A stretch of DNA of 64,000 nucleotides from Pleurocapsa minor GSE-CHR-MK 17-07R (GTDB lineage: Bacteria > Chloroflexota > Anaerolineae > Aggregatilineales > Phototrophicaceae): positions 744,001 to 808,000 of the forward strand of contig JAHHHY010000001.1 in NCBI GenBank assembly GCA_019359125.1, written 5' to 3'. The notes under the pieces were generated by a model, which was not told where the DNA came from, searched no databases, and was given only the letters and a program-made list of their open reading frames with translations. Both the position numbers and the translations under genes were made by a program. Within the stretch, counting starts at the first letter, position 1; each line of letters begins with the position of its first letter. Shown piece after piece: positions 1 to 8,677 of the stretch.

Positions 1-265
1 ACCCATTCAGCGGCACCAACGTATCCGCCGGGTGGAAGTCGCGCCCCGCCAGCTTGTACGGCGACGACACGCGCAGCACCTTCTGCACGCCTTCCATGGT
101 GGCATAGTTCTCTTCGTGCAGGCCGGTCTTGCTCTCGCCCACCAGTCCGATGATGACCTGGTTTTCACCGCGCGTGATGGCCGGGATGTAGCCGTCGGCC
201 TTCACCTGCGTGACCACTTCCTGAATCAATGCTTCAGACGCGCCATGCTGCATCACTACGATCAT
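1..265 (-). CDS. aroF: 3-deoxy-7-phosphoheptulonate (DAHP) synthase, N-terminal part
   Basis: Only the first 88 codons are present; the gene runs off the left edge. The enzyme condenses phosphoenolpyruvate and erythrose 4-phosphate, the first step of the shikimate pathway. The visible part begins MIVVMQHGASEALIQ and ends in YKLAGRDFHPADT, which matches the N-terminal ferredoxin-like regulatory domain and the start of the catalytic barrel of the single-chain (Thermotoga-type) enzymes. In that subfamily this domain mediates feedback inhibition by Phe/Tyr. The ATG overlaps the stop of the upstream chorismate mutase gene (ATGA), so the two are translationally coupled. The fragment is too short to judge the catalytic barrel. 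Confidence 0.85.
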   Translation of the reverse strand, partial: MIVVMQHGASEALIQEVVTQVKADGYIPAITRGENQVIIGLVGESKTGLHEENYATMEGVQKVLRVSSPYKLAGRDFHPADTLVPLNG

Positions 266-666
266 GAGTTTTCCTCGTGCTTCTTCTCGACGATTATCTT
301 GTTATCCGGATACAGATCGGGACGCAGCACCATCGCCTCCCGCATATACACATGTACAATTTCGTCCAGCGACTTGGACGTGTTCCAGTGGATCAGGATG
401 CGGATGGCAAAGCGGATGCCGTCCGGCACATCCATCTCCTGCGCGCCCATCAGGGCGGTGCGCCGCCAGCCAAAGTCGCGCGCAGCCCTGGCCGGAAACG
501 CCGCCGTCAGGTCTGGCGTCGTGGTGAAAATGATGCTGGCGACATCGTCTTCCTCGATGTCATTCTGGCTGACAAGCGCCTCCAGCAGTTCCCGTGTCGC
601 CAGCAGAATCGCCTCGGCGCTGTTGCCTTCGGCGGTCGTGGCTCCTCTCACTCCCCTGAATTTCAT
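262..666 (-). CDS. aroH: Chorismate mutase, AroH type
   Basis: Converts chorismate to prephenate, the branch point to Phe and Tyr. The 134-residue product matches the small trimeric Bacillus AroH class: an N-terminal FRGVRGATTAE motif with the catalytic Arg, the TPDLTAAFPARAAR block, the QEMDVP segment and the C-terminal HVYMREAMVLRPDL motif. I chose ATG at 666 over the in-frame GTG at 678 because GGGAGG (678-683) overlaps that GTG but lies 11 nt before the ATG. The gene overlaps the DAHP synthase start by 4 nt, forming an aroH-aroF unit. A promoter, a long leader and a terminator hairpin precede it, suggesting attenuation. Confidence 0.92.
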   Translation of the reverse strand: MKFRGVRGATTAEGNSAEAILLATRELLEALVSQNDIEEDDVASIIFTTTPDLTAAFPARAARDFGWRRTALMGAQEMDVPDGIRFAIRILIHWNTSKSLDEIVHVYMREAMVLRPDLYPDNKIIVEKKHEENS

Positions 667-731
667 GACGTGATGCACCTCCCGAAAAAACGCAATAAAA
701 AAGGCGCAGTGCGTTTGCTCTGCGCCTTCAT
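663..731 (-). CDS. Putative 22-residue leader ORF before aroH
   Basis: An ATG at 731 opens a 22-codon frame (MKAQSKRTAPFLLRFFGRCI, then Thr-Ser and a stop) whose TGA overlaps the aroH ATG as ATGA. It contains three Phe codons (one, then a Phe-Phe pair) and runs through the leader terminator. The Phe content and the coupling to a Phe-pathway gene resemble attenuation peptides. However, no Shine-Dalgarno sequence precedes its ATG, and the Phe codons lie in or after the U-tract rather than before the hairpin, unlike classical leaders. It may be chance. Confidence 0.25.
   Translation of the reverse strand: MKAQSKRTAPFLLRFFGRCITS
696..727 (-). terminator. Leader terminator (attenuator candidate) of aroH-aroF
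   Basis: Reading the minus strand, a 7-bp GGCGCAG/CTGCGCC stem with a 10-nt loop (703-726) is followed directly by six T residues (697-702). No minus-strand gene lies upstream: the neighbour at 1034 is transcribed away. The hairpin therefore lies between the aroH promoter and the aroH start, the position of an attenuator. I found no T-box consensus in this leader, and an antiterminator partner was not identified. Confidence 0.65.
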
Positions 732-880
732 CGTGAACTGTGTTATTTCAGCACGAACTGCCGGAAACGAGCAACGCCCTACCCTCGACTATGTAGCCGC
801 TAAAGTAATAATAGTAAGAGGCGCTGCTGAGGTGGCGAAGCAAGATGAAAGATCACCCTGTGTGAACCGTGCTGCCACAG

Positions 881-910
881 AACATAGCATGCCCGCGCTG
901 GTTTTGTCAA
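881..910 (-). promoter_or_regulatory. Promoter of aroH-aroF
   Basis: On the minus strand, TTGACA (905-910) is followed after 18 nt by TATGTT (881-886). Transcription would begin near 874 and give a leader of about 210 nt before the aroH ATG at 666. The rest of the 667-1033 gap holds this leader, its terminator and the divergent promoter of the gene at 1034. Confidence 0.65.
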
Positions 911-975
911 CAGATTGGATGAAGCGATGAGACAGGAGCGATTTGTGGGTTGTCCTCACCCGCATTTTGCCCGCC

Positions 976-1004
976 TTGACACTGTTTCACCGGAACTGCA
1001 TAAT
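976..1004 (+). promoter_or_regulatory. Promoter of the GT39-type gene at 1034
   Basis: A perfect TTGACA (976-981) lies 17 nt before CATAAT (999-1004). It points rightward and would start transcription about 20-25 nt before the ATG at 1034. Confidence 0.6.
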
Positions 1005-1033
1005 GACTTCTGGAAAATTCAACTGGGTCAAAC

Positions 1034-3007
1034 ATGAATCTAAACCAAAGATCCCTTCTGGTTCCAGGCCTGAAATGGTGGGCCGCCCTCGTCGTATTGT
1101 TGCTAGCGGCTGGTATGCTCCGTTACACTGGGTACAATTTTAGTCTGCCTTATATCGACCATGTCGATGAAGCCTCGTATAACATTGCTGCCCAGATGAT
1201 TATTGACTCTGGTTCAGCAAGGCCGATCGGTATGCATGGCTATCCACCAGGCATCGTTTATGTAAACTACGTATTGCTGAATCTCTTTCATGATCCAACC
1301 ACCCCACCAGGTACGATTCTCTGGATGGTTCGGCTGATCTCTGTGACGTTTTCGATGGGCACCATCGTCGCAATTGCCCTGCTCGGTTTCCGTATCGCAT
1401 CACCACTGACTGGTTTATTGGCCGCCGCAGCCTGGACATTCAATCCGACCGTCGTTGAATTCAGCCGTTATGGCACAGCCGACAATTTTGTCACGTTTTT
1501 CGTGATCTTTGGCCTGTATCTGCTCATTACAGGAGTGCAGTTAAATCGCCAGGGATGGATCTATTCGGCGCTGATTGCGTCTATATTGTCCATTCTGTTC
1601 AAGTATCAGGCCATTTTTGTCCTGCCCATCTTCTTCCTCTTTCCCCTATGGCGATTGACCAATCCTGAAATTCAAAAGTCCACAGTACTGTTGAATTTTC
1701 TGCGTTCCTTCATTATCGTGGCGCTGTTTGGCTTCTGGCTGGTCTTTTTATTTCCCGCACTCGAAGCAACCTCATCACCAGACTGGAGCGCACCCACCTC
1801 CGATCTGACATTTCCAACGCCACAGGCATTCATAAACAACACAGGCATTTTCTATCCGTTAATCGCCAATGATTGGCTGTGGCTGCTGGGCTGGGCAGGG
1901 TTATTCCTGGTCGTTGCTTTGCGATTCGCCCGTCGTCACATAAATATTATCGGCCTTGCGGTGCTGGCACTGTCGCTCTTGTTCTGGGTGCTAGGCATGA
2001 GTCTGTATGGAACACTCAACATTCAGCAGTTTCGGCAGTTCGTCTCGGCAGGAGCGATCCTTCAGCTGCTTCAAAGTGCCGGATTAACCGGGCTTCTGTT
2101 CCTGATTGACAGCACATTGAAGCAGCGGCTGAAAACCAGGCTGTCCGACTTTCGTAATGCAAACGCCGTCGTTGTAATTGCATTCCTGGTACTGTTTGTT
2201 GCCGTCAATATCCCTGACCTTCAGTTATCACGGTTCAATGCCTACGAACATACACTGCCTGATCGTCGAAATGACCTGGCGCAGTGGATGGATGTTTCCC
2301 TGCCAGGCGGAACATATATTTCCGAAACTGAAAACCATAAGACATTCAACCGAGAATGGGGCGGTTATTCCGGCTCAAATCGGTTTGAGTTGTATGAGGT
2401 CGTCAACTTCGAAACAAGATCCGTTGAGGAATGGCGCGCACTGGGTGTGGAATACGCTATCGTGTCTCAATACATCTATCGGGAGATGCAGAATTCAGAA
2501 GAAGGCCGGGCCCAGCTCGCACAAACCACCTTGCTGAAGAGTTATCCTGAATCCGACCAGTTCAGGGGGCCAAACATGGTCGTCCTGCACCTGTATCCGA
2601 TGGCGAATTCATCCATTGGTCAATTGGGTCCTATACTGGTTGCGGGATACGATCTGTCGGACACATCCGCCCGACCAGGCGAGACGCTAACTTTTCACTA
2701 CTACTGGCAGGCTTCGCAGCCAACCGACTCAGCCTACGCGGTGTTCAATCACCTCATCGATCCTGATTCTGGCGAGATTGTCGCGCAGGTTGATGGCGAT
2801 CCGCTTGACGCCCGGCGCCCGACAAGCACCTGGAACGATCCTGCTGAAGTTATTATGGGGTCGAGCTTCAGCCTGACGTTACCTGAAGACCTGCCTGAAG
2901 GAACTTACGAACTGGTCACTGGTTTCTACGACAGAAACACAGGCATCAGGCTGGTCGATGAATCAGGCTCCGATCGCCTGCCTGTGGCCACCATCGTCGT
3001 TGAGTAA
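1034..3007 (+). CDS. GT39/ArnT-like membrane glycosyltransferase
   Basis: A 657-residue polytopic membrane protein. The N-terminal membrane segment is followed by an extracytoplasmic loop with YIDHVDEASY, the acidic motif typical of GT-C enzymes of the PMT/ArnT type that use polyprenyl-phosphate sugars. About ten hydrophobic segments follow up to roughly residue 400. The last 230 residues are soluble, and the final part (about 530-657) looks like a beta-sandwich. The sugar and acceptor cannot be told. The gene is visibly richer in A/T and uses more A/T-ending codons than the flanking aro/trp genes. It sits alone between aroH-aroF and trpA, convergent with the trp operon, so it may be a later insertion into an aromatic gene cluster. 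Confidence 0.75.
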   Translation: MNLNQRSLLVPGLKWWAALVVLLLAAGMLRYTGYNFSLPYIDHVDEASYNIAAQMIIDSGSARPIGMHGYPPGIVYVNYVLLNLFHDPTTPPGTILWMVRLISVTFSMGTIVAIALLGFRIASPLTGLLAAAAWTFNPTVVEFSRYGTADNFVTFFVIFGLYLLITGVQLNRQGWIYSALIASILSILFKYQAIFVLPIFFLFPLWRLTNPEIQKSTVLLNFLRSFIIVALFGFWLVFLFPALEATSSPDWSAPTSDLTFPTPQAFINNTGIFYPLIANDWLWLLGWAGLFLVVALRFARRHINIIGLAVLALSLLFWVLGMSLYGTLNIQQFRQFVSAGAILQLLQSAGLTGLLFLIDSTLKQRLKTRLSDFRNANAVVVIAFLVLFVAVNIPDLQLSRFNAYEHTLPDRRNDLAQWMDVSLPGGTYISETENHKTFNREWGGYSGSNRFELYEVVNFETRSVEEWRALGVEYAIVSQYIYREMQNSEEGRAQLAQTTLLKSYPESDQFRGPNMVVLHLYPMANSSIGQLGPILVAGYDLSDTSARPGETLTFHYYWQASQPTDSAYAVFNHLIDPDSGEIVAQVDGDPLDARRPTSTWNDPAEVIMGSSFSLTLPEDLPEGTYELVTGFYDRNTGIRLVDESGSDRLPVATIVVE

Positions 3008-3026
3008 GTGACGTGACAAACGCTGG

Positions 3027-3842
3027 TCAGCGCTGTTCAATTCGCGTGGCCCCGACCAGCGTCTCTGTCAGCGCACGCACGGCGTCAAGGCCTTCGCGCC
3101 CGGCTTTCACCAGCGCGCTGCCGACGATGAAGCCATCGACCAGCTGGCTAACCTGCTGCACGTGATCCGGGCGGCTGATGCCGAAACCCATCACCAGCGG
3201 CACTTCTTTAGCATGTTCGCGCACTCGGGCGATGAATTTCGTCAGGTCTTCGGGCAGCTCCGAGCGCGCGCCAGTCACGCCCGTCAGCGACACCACATAA
3301 ATGAAGCCGGTCGCATTCTGCGCCACCAGCGCGACGCGCTCGGCCGTGCTGGTGGGCGCCAGGAAAAACACCAGCGCCAGCCCATGCCGCGCACAAATCT
3401 CGCTGATGACCGCCCCTTCTTCAATCGGCATGTCGGGCACGATCAGGCCATCGGCCCCGGCCGCCTGCGCCGCAGCAGCAAAGGCCTCAGCGCCATAGCT
3501 GAGCAGCGGATTGATGTAGCCCATCATCAGCATCGGCTGGTCGACGCCGCGTTCGCGCAGCGTTCTGACCGCATTCAGGCAGCTTTGCACAGTCGTGCCG
3601 TTGTCCAGCGACTGCTGGGTAGCCGCCTGAATGACCGGGCCATCGGCCAGCGGATCGCTGAACGGGATGCCAATTTCAAAGCCGTCCACACCGCAAGCCG
3701 CCATCGTCTCGATCACATCGAGCGAGGCTTCCAGCGTGGGAAAGCCAATCGGGAAGTAGGGCAGGAAGGCGGCGCGGCCCTCGGCCTTCGCCCGCGCAAA
3801 CATCTCGGAAATACGCTCTGTGCCGTGTGTGCTGGCGGTCAT
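3027..3842 (-). CDS. trpA: Tryptophan synthase alpha subunit
   Basis: Cleaves indole-3-glycerol phosphate to indole and glyceraldehyde 3-phosphate; the indole is channelled to TrpB. The 271-residue length is normal. The catalytic pair is present as Glu56 (GFEIGIPFSDP) and Asp67 (PLADGP), and the phosphate-binding VMGFGIS segment lies near the C-terminus. The ATG at 3842 overlaps the stop of the NUDIX gene (ATGA), so trpA is the last, coupled gene of the trp operon. TrpB is separated from it by that NUDIX gene, an uncommon interruption. Confidence 0.97.
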   Translation of the reverse strand: MTASTHGTERISEMFARAKAEGRAAFLPYFPIGFPTLEASLDVIETMAACGVDGFEIGIPFSDPLADGPVIQAATQQSLDNGTTVQSCLNAVRTLRERGVDQPMLMMGYINPLLSYGAEAFAAAAQAAGADGLIVPDMPIEEGAVISEICARHGLALVFFLAPTSTAERVALVAQNATGFIYVVSLTGVTGARSELPEDLTKFIARVREHAKEVPLVMGFGISRPDHVQQVSQLVDGFIVGSALVKAGREGLDAVRALTETLVGATRIEQR

Positions 3843-4282
3843 CGTGACGCCTCCGTATCGATCAGATTCAGGTGTGACGCGAAAAATTCTTCCAGAATAT
3901 TTTGCTGCGCAAAGGCCAGTTCCAGCCCGGCGGCCGATTCTCGCGAGAACCAGGCCATCGCCTGCCCTTCATTCAGCACTGTAGGCGTCTCATCCAGGCG
4001 CGCCATCCAGGCATGGTTATAGGTGATGACCTCGCCGGGAATCGTGCGCGCGCCGCACGTGAATCGCTTCCAGTAGGTCAGCCGTGGCGACAGCGCCAGT
4101 TCCTCGATCAGCTCGCGGCGGATGGCATCGGCCTGCTGCTCGCCCTCTTCCACACTGCCGCCGAACAGCGTCCACATATTGGCATAGCGCAGGCCAGGTT
4201 TGTCGTCGCGCAGTTGCAGCAGCACCTCGCCGCGCGCATTCGTCAGCAGCGCGCAGACGACATCACGCGTAATCTCAGGCAT
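3839..4282 (-). CDS. NUDIX hydrolase inside the trp operon
   Basis: A 147-residue single-domain NUDIX protein, a family that hydrolyses nucleoside diphosphates linked to other groups. The NUDIX box is complete for metal-binding acids: [20 protein letters not shown] followed by Glu-Leu-Ala-Leu, with Ala in place of the usual Gly near the end. ATG at 4282 is preferred to the TTG six bases upstream; it lies within the end of trpB, and the stop overlaps trpA, so it is coupled on both sides. Its substrate cannot be inferred from sequence. Placement between trpB and trpA guarantees co-expression, but a direct role in tryptophan synthesis is only a possibility. Confidence 0.88.
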   Translation of the reverse strand: MPEITRDVVCALLTNARGEVLLQLRDDKPGLRYANMWTLFGGSVEEGEQQADAIRRELIEELALSPRLTYWKRFTCGARTIPGEVITYNHAWMARLDETPTVLNEGQAMAWFSRESAAGLELAFAQQNILEEFFASHLNLIDTEASR

Positions 4283-5510
4283 CGCCAATCGTCCGCATGA
4301 TAGTGTCCAGGTCTTTGTCGCCGCGGCCCGACAGGTTGATCAGGATGATGCTGTCTTTGGGCATTGTGGGGGCACGCTTGATGACTTCGGCCACGGCGTG
4401 GGCGCTTTCCAGCGCAGGGATAATGCCCTCGCTTGTGCTCAGCATTTGCAGCGCGGCCATCGCTTCTTCGTCGGTCGCGCTGGTGTAGTATGCGCGCTCG
4501 GCCTGGCGCAGGAACGCGTGTTCCGGGCCAATGGCCGCGTAGTCCAGGCCAGCCGAAATGCTGTGCGTATTCATGATCTGGCCGTCGCTGTTTTGCAGCA
4601 CGAACGTCTTTGCTCCGTGCAGCACACCGGGACGGCCCATGGTGGGGTCGCCAAAACGGGCCGCATGTTCGCCGCTCAGCACGCCGTGGCCGCCCGCCTC
4701 GACGCCAATCAGGTCGACCGATTCGTCCTCGCGGAAGGCGTGAAACAAGCCAATCGCGTTACTGCCGCCGCCGACGCAGGCGATCGCGACATTCGGCAGG
4801 CGGCCGGTCAGCTCCAGCATCTGCGCGCGCGCCTCGGTGCCGATCACGCTCTGGAAATCGCGCACCATCATCGGATACGGGTGCGGCCCCAGGGCAGACC
4901 CCAGGCAGTAGAACGTATCGCGCACGTTGGTCACCCAGTCGCGGATGGCATCGTTCACGGCATCCTTCAGCGTCTGCGTGCCGCTCTCCACCGGAATGAC
5001 TTCCGCGCCCATCAGCTTCATTCGAAAGACGTTTGGCTTCTGCCGCGCCATATCGACGGTGCCCATATACACGTGGCAGTCCAGGCCCAGCATGGCGCAG
5101 GCGGTCGCGCTGGCCACGCCGTGCTGCCCCGCGCCGGTCTCGGCCACGACGCGAAATTTACCCATGCGTTTGGCCAGCAGCGCCTGCCCCAGCGCGTTAT
5201 TGATTTTGTGCGCGCCGGTGTGGGCCAGGTCCTCGCGCTTGATGTAGATCTGTGCGCCCCCCAATGCCTCGGTCATGCGCCGCGCAAACGTGACCGGCGT
5301 GGGGCGGCCGGTGAAGGTGCGCTGCAAATGCTCCAGCTCCGCCTGAAACGCGGGATCGGCCATGGCGTCGCGGTAGGCAGCAGCCAGTTCTTCCAGCGCA
5401 GGAATCAGGGTTTCGGGCACAAACCGGCCGCCAAAATCGCCATAGTAGCCACGCGCATCCGGCACACTCGTGGTCTGGGTATTGATGTACAGTCCGCTGT
5501 CCACACTCAT
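4275..5510 (-). CDS. trpB: Tryptophan synthase beta subunit
   Basis: A PLP enzyme joining indole and serine to make tryptophan, partner of TrpA. With ATG at 5510 the product is 411 residues. GAGG lies nine bases before this ATG, while an in-frame TTG 15 bases further upstream has no such site. The PLP lysine is Lys102 in [19 protein letters not shown], and the PLP-phosphate loop GGGSNAIG and the C-terminal SGRGDKD motif are present. The N-terminal [15 protein letters not shown] and HTGAHK motifs mark the TrpB1 class that pairs with TrpA, not the stand-alone TrpB2 class. The gene overlaps the downstream NUDIX gene. Confidence 0.97.
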   Translation of the reverse strand: MSVDSGLYINTQTTSVPDARGYYGDFGGRFVPETLIPALEELAAAYRDAMADPAFQAELEHLQRTFTGRPTPVTFARRMTEALGGAQIYIKREDLAHTGAHKINNALGQALLAKRMGKFRVVAETGAGQHGVASATACAMLGLDCHVYMGTVDMARQKPNVFRMKLMGAEVIPVESGTQTLKDAVNDAIRDWVTNVRDTFYCLGSALGPHPYPMMVRDFQSVIGTEARAQMLELTGRLPNVAIACVGGGSNAIGLFHAFREDESVDLIGVEAGGHGVLSGEHAARFGDPTMGRPGVLHGAKTFVLQNSDGQIMNTHSISAGLDYAAIGPEHAFLRQAERAYYTSATDEEAMAALQMLSTSEGIIPALESAHAVAEVIKRAPTMPKDSIILINLSGRGDKDLDTIMRTIGDA

Positions 5511-5534
5511 TCGCTTCTTCCTCAAAACCTGGTT

Positions 5535-6206
5535 TTACGCTTCTTTGACCGCCCGCACAAAAGCGAGCATCTTATCGTGGTCTTTCACGCCTGCGCGGCC
5601 GTTTGGCTCCACGCCGCTGGCCACGTCGACGGCAAACGGACGCAGGATGCGCACGATATTGCCGACATTCTCCGGTTTCAGGCCGCCGGCGATCATCACG
5701 CGGGGCACCTGCCCAATCACCGCTTGCGCCAGCTCGATATCGATCAGATGGCCCGTGCCTCCGTATAACGCCGGATTGAAGGCGTCGATCAGCACGGATG
5801 GCAAATCTGGATTCTGCGTCCCCAGTTCTGCAAAGGCCCGGGCTTTTTCCAGCGCCTCAGCGACGTTCTGTGGCCGCACTGATTTAAAAACCGGCACTTC
5901 TATCTCGCGCATGTCGTCCAGCGACTCATCCCCGGAAAGCTGCATCGCGTCCAGATAACACGTGACGCAGGTCGTATTCACGGTGTCCGGATGTTCATTC
6001 ACCATCAGCCCCACCAGCGTCGGGCATCGATCGCCCAGCCGATTGCGCAGCTCAGCCGCCAGCACGGCCGCCTCGATTCGCGTCATGCCGCGTGGGCTGG
6101 GCTGGTAGAAATTGATGCCCAGCATATCGGCACCCGCCAGCGCCGCGGCCACGCCGTCCTGAACTGATTTGATGCCGCAGATTTTGACCAGCGTCATCGG
6201 CCTCAT
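5535..6206 (-). CDS. trpF: Phosphoribosylanthranilate isomerase
   Basis: Catalyses the Amadori rearrangement of N-(5-phosphoribosyl)anthranilate. The 223-residue TIM barrel carries the catalytic Cys in VKICGIKS near the N-terminus, the general acid Asp in VLIDAFNPALYGGTG, and the phosphate-binding AGGLKPENV loop near the C-terminus. The ATG at 6206 overlaps the trpC stop (ATGA). It is a separate gene rather than fused to trpC. Confidence 0.96.
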   Translation of the reverse strand: MRPMTLVKICGIKSVQDGVAAALAGADMLGINFYQPSPRGMTRIEAAVLAAELRNRLGDRCPTLVGLMVNEHPDTVNTTCVTCYLDAMQLSGDESLDDMREIEVPVFKSVRPQNVAEALEKARAFAELGTQNPDLPSVLIDAFNPALYGGTGHLIDIELAQAVIGQVPRVMIAGGLKPENVGNIVRILRPFAVDVASGVEPNGRAGVKDHDKMLAFVRAVKEA

Positions 6207-7024
6207 CCCAGCACCGCGTGTGGCTGGCGCGCCTGCGACGAAAATGCGCGCACCGCCGCCGCGATATCCGGCGACTTCACCAGACCCTCGCCGACCAGCA
6301 CGGCCCGTGCGCCCGCCTGCCCCACCGCAGCGACATCCTCGGCACTCCGAATGGCACTTTCGGCCACCAGCGTCACGCCAGCCGGAACCATGCCCGCCAG
6401 CCGCGCCGTCGTGGTGCGGTCCTCCTGAAAGCTGCGCAGGTCGCGGTTATTCACACCAATCAGGGTCGCACCCAGCTTCAGCGCACGCACCATCTCGGCT
6501 TCGTTGTGTACCTCCACCAGCGCGGACATGCCCAGCCCGGTGATCAACGCATGCAGGTCGGCCAGACGGGCATCATCCAGCGCCATCACGATCAGCAGCA
6601 TGGCGTCTGCCCCATGCGCGCAGCCCTCGTACACTTGTAGCGGGTCGATCACGAAGTCTTTGCGCAGCACGGGTATGGACACCGCTGCCCGCACGGATGT
6701 CATGTGCTCCAGGTGGCCCTGAAAGAACTGCTCATCGGTCAGCACCGAAATGCAGGCCGCGCCGTTTTCAGCGTACGTGCTGCCCAGCGCGACTGGGTCA
6801 AAATGCTCAATCAGCAGTCCCTTGCTGGGCGAGGCCTTCTTGACCTCGGCAATCAGCGCGACCGTCTCGCGTTGAAGCGACCCGGCAAAATCACGGACAG
6901 GCGTCGAACGCTGTTCGGAACGCTGGCGCAGTTCTGCCGCAGACGAACGAAGCGCGGCAACCTCAACCACTTTCTGTGCCAGAATCTTATCCAGAATGGT
7001 GCCCGTATTGACGAAATCAGCCAT
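6203..7024 (-). CDS. trpC: Indole-3-glycerol phosphate synthase
   Basis: Closes the indole ring from carboxyphenylaminodeoxyribulose phosphate. The 273-residue barrel shows the EVKKASPSKG motif with catalytic lysines, VLRKDFVIDPLQVYE, GVNNRDLRSF, VAESAIRS and AVLVGEGLV, in the standard family order. The gene lies eight bases after the trpD stop and overlaps trpF at its end, as part of one leftward trp transcript. Confidence 0.97.
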   Translation of the reverse strand: MADFVNTGTILDKILAQKVVEVAALRSSAAELRQRSEQRSTPVRDFAGSLQRETVALIAEVKKASPSKGLLIEHFDPVALGSTYAENGAACISVLTDEQFFQGHLEHMTSVRAAVSIPVLRKDFVIDPLQVYEGCAHGADAMLLIVMALDDARLADLHALITGLGMSALVEVHNEAEMVRALKLGATLIGVNNRDLRSFQEDRTTTARLAGMVPAGVTLVAESAIRSAEDVAAVGQAGARAVLVGEGLVKSPDIAAAVRAFSSQARQPHAVLG

Positions 7025-7032
7025 TATGTTCC

Positions 7033-8076
7033 CTATGCGACCGTGTGCGCGCCAAGTGACTGACTATACGAAATCAGGCCGTCCAGCTTGCCCAGCGCCT
7101 TGCCGCTGTCGACGACTTCTGCCGCCAGCGCGACGCCATCCTTGAGCGAAGTCACCGCCCCGGCAGCCTGCAAGGCGGCAGCAGCATTCAGCAGGACGAC
7201 ATCGCGTTTGGCGTCGCGCAGTTCGCCAGACAGCACCCCGCGCAGGATAGCGGCATTGGTCGCCGCGTCGCCGCCCAACAATTCGGAAATGTGCGCGCCG
7301 CGAAAGCCCAGGTCTTCAGGCAACAGCTCACTGGTCTCCACACGCCCGTTGAAAAACATACTGACGCGGTTGGGGCCGGTCGTGGTCAGCTCATCCAGCC
7401 CGCCGTAACCGCTGACGAGAATCGCGCACACCGAGCCTAATTCGCCCAGCACATGCGCCAGCAGGTCGGTCAGGTCGGGCGCAAAGACGCCCATCAACTG
7501 GCGTTTCGCCCCGGCCGGGTTGGTCAGCGGACCGAGAATATTGAACATGGTGCGCAGGCCCAGTTCGCGGCGCACGCCCGCGGCATACTTCATCGCCGGG
7601 TGCAGCTTGGCCGCAAACAGGAAGCCAATGCCCACGTCATCCACGCACTGCCCCACCTGATCGGGCGTCAGATCGAGGTTCAGGCCAAGCTGGCCCAGCA
7701 CGTCGGCGCTGCCGCACTTGCTGCTGCTGGCGCGATTGCCGTGCTTGGCCACCCGCACTCCTGCCCCCGCCGCCACAAACGCGACCGTGGTGCTGATATT
7801 GAAGGTGCCAGACTTGTCGCCACCCGTGCCGCAGGTATCCAGCAGTTCTGCACCGTCAAAGCCGGTTTTCACATGATGCGCGTTGGCACGCATGGCACGC
7901 GCGCTGCCGGCAATTTCGTCCTTGGTTTCACCCTTCATGCGCAGGGCCATCAGATAGGCGGCAATCTGCGCCTCGGTCGCCCCGCCAGACATGATCTGGT
8001 GCATGACGGCTTCTGCTTCTTCTGTCTGAAGCTGGCCAAAGCGGCTCAGCAGGTCAATTGCGCGTTGAATATCCAT
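7033..8076 (-). CDS. trpD: Anthranilate phosphoribosyltransferase
   Basis: Transfers phosphoribosyl from PRPP to anthranilate. The product is 347 residues from ATG 8076; a GTG 12 bases upstream (8088) is a possible alternative and neither has a strong ribosome site. The PRPP/glycine-rich LLDTCGTGGDKSGTFNIST loop, the KHGNRASSSKCGSAD segment and the LGPLTNPA motif are all intact. It directly follows trpG as a separate gene and is not fused to it. Confidence 0.96.
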   Translation of the reverse strand: MDIQRAIDLLSRFGQLQTEEAEAVMHQIMSGGATEAQIAAYLMALRMKGETKDEIAGSARAMRANAHHVKTGFDGAELLDTCGTGGDKSGTFNISTTVAFVAAGAGVRVAKHGNRASSSKCGSADVLGQLGLNLDLTPDQVGQCVDDVGIGFLFAAKLHPAMKYAAGVRRELGLRTMFNILGPLTNPAGAKRQLMGVFAPDLTDLLAHVLGELGSVCAILVSGYGGLDELTTTGPNRVSMFFNGRVETSELLPEDLGFRGAHISELLGGDAATNAAILRGVLSGELRDAKRDVVLLNAAAALQAAGAVTSLKDGVALAAEVVDSGKALGKLDGLISYSQSLGAHTVA

Positions 8077-8092
8077 GGCAACAGGCACCAGA

Positions 8093-8677
8093 CTACGCCG
8101 GCTGGCGTTCGCGGATTTCCAGGAAATTACGCAGCAGGTCCATGCCCGATGCGGTCAGGATGCTTTCCGGGTGAAACTGCACCCCGTGCACATTCAGTTC
8201 TTTATGCTGAAGGCCCATAATCTGGCCGTCATCCTCGGTGACTGCGGTCACTTCCAGGCAGTCGGGCAGGCTTTCCGGCTCCACGATCAGGCTGTGGTAA
8301 CGCGTCGCCTCCAATGGATTGGGCAGACCGGCAAACACGCCCTTGCCGGTGTGGCTGACCAGGCTGGTCTTGCCATGCATCAGCCGGGGGGCACGCTTCA
8401 CCACGCCGCCGAAGACCTGGCCGATGGCCTGATGCCCAAGGCACACGCCCAGCACGGGGATAGTCGTGCTGAGCACGCGCAGCACGTCCAGCGAGACGCC
8501 GCTGTCATCGGGCGTGCCCGGCCCCGGCGAAATGACGATATGCGACGGTGCCAGTTCGGCAATCTGGCCCACGGTCAGCGCATCGTTGCGTTCCACGTGC
8601 ACGTCTGCGCCCAGCTGGCCGAAATACTGCACAAGGTTGTAAGTGAAGCTATCGTAGTTGTCGATCACCAGGATCAT
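8093..8677 (-). CDS. trpG: Anthranilate synthase component II (glutamine amidotransferase)
   Basis: Supplies ammonia from glutamine to TrpE; the same protein may also serve folate synthesis (PabA role). The 194-residue class I amidotransferase has the nucleophile Cys79 in [13 protein letters not shown], the oxyanion loop [11 protein letters not shown], and the His-Glu pair in GVQFHPESI. Its ATG overlaps the stop of the preceding phosphatase-fold gene (ATGA), so it is coupled within the operon. Confidence 0.96.
   Translation of the reverse strand: MILVIDNYDSFTYNLVQYFGQLGADVHVERNDALTVGQIAELAPSHIVISPGPGTPDDSGVSLDVLRVLSTTIPVLGVCLGHQAIGQVFGGVVKRAPRLMHGKTSLVSHTGKGVFAGLPNPLEATRYHSLIVEPESLPDCLEVTAVTEDDGQIMGLQHKELNVHGVQFHPESILTASGMDLLRNFLEIRERQPA

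Noticed and set aside
667-930. T-box riboswitch before aroH
   Set aside because: The leader has a terminator but no AAGGTGGNACCRCG-type sequence and no specifier loop like the one before trpE.
4200-5768. Long plus-strand open frame (522 codons) opposite trpB/trpF
   Set aside because: It lies antisense to clear tryptophan synthase and isomerase genes, starts without a ribosome site and encodes a His/Arg/Gln-rich sequence typical of frames opposite GC-rich genes.
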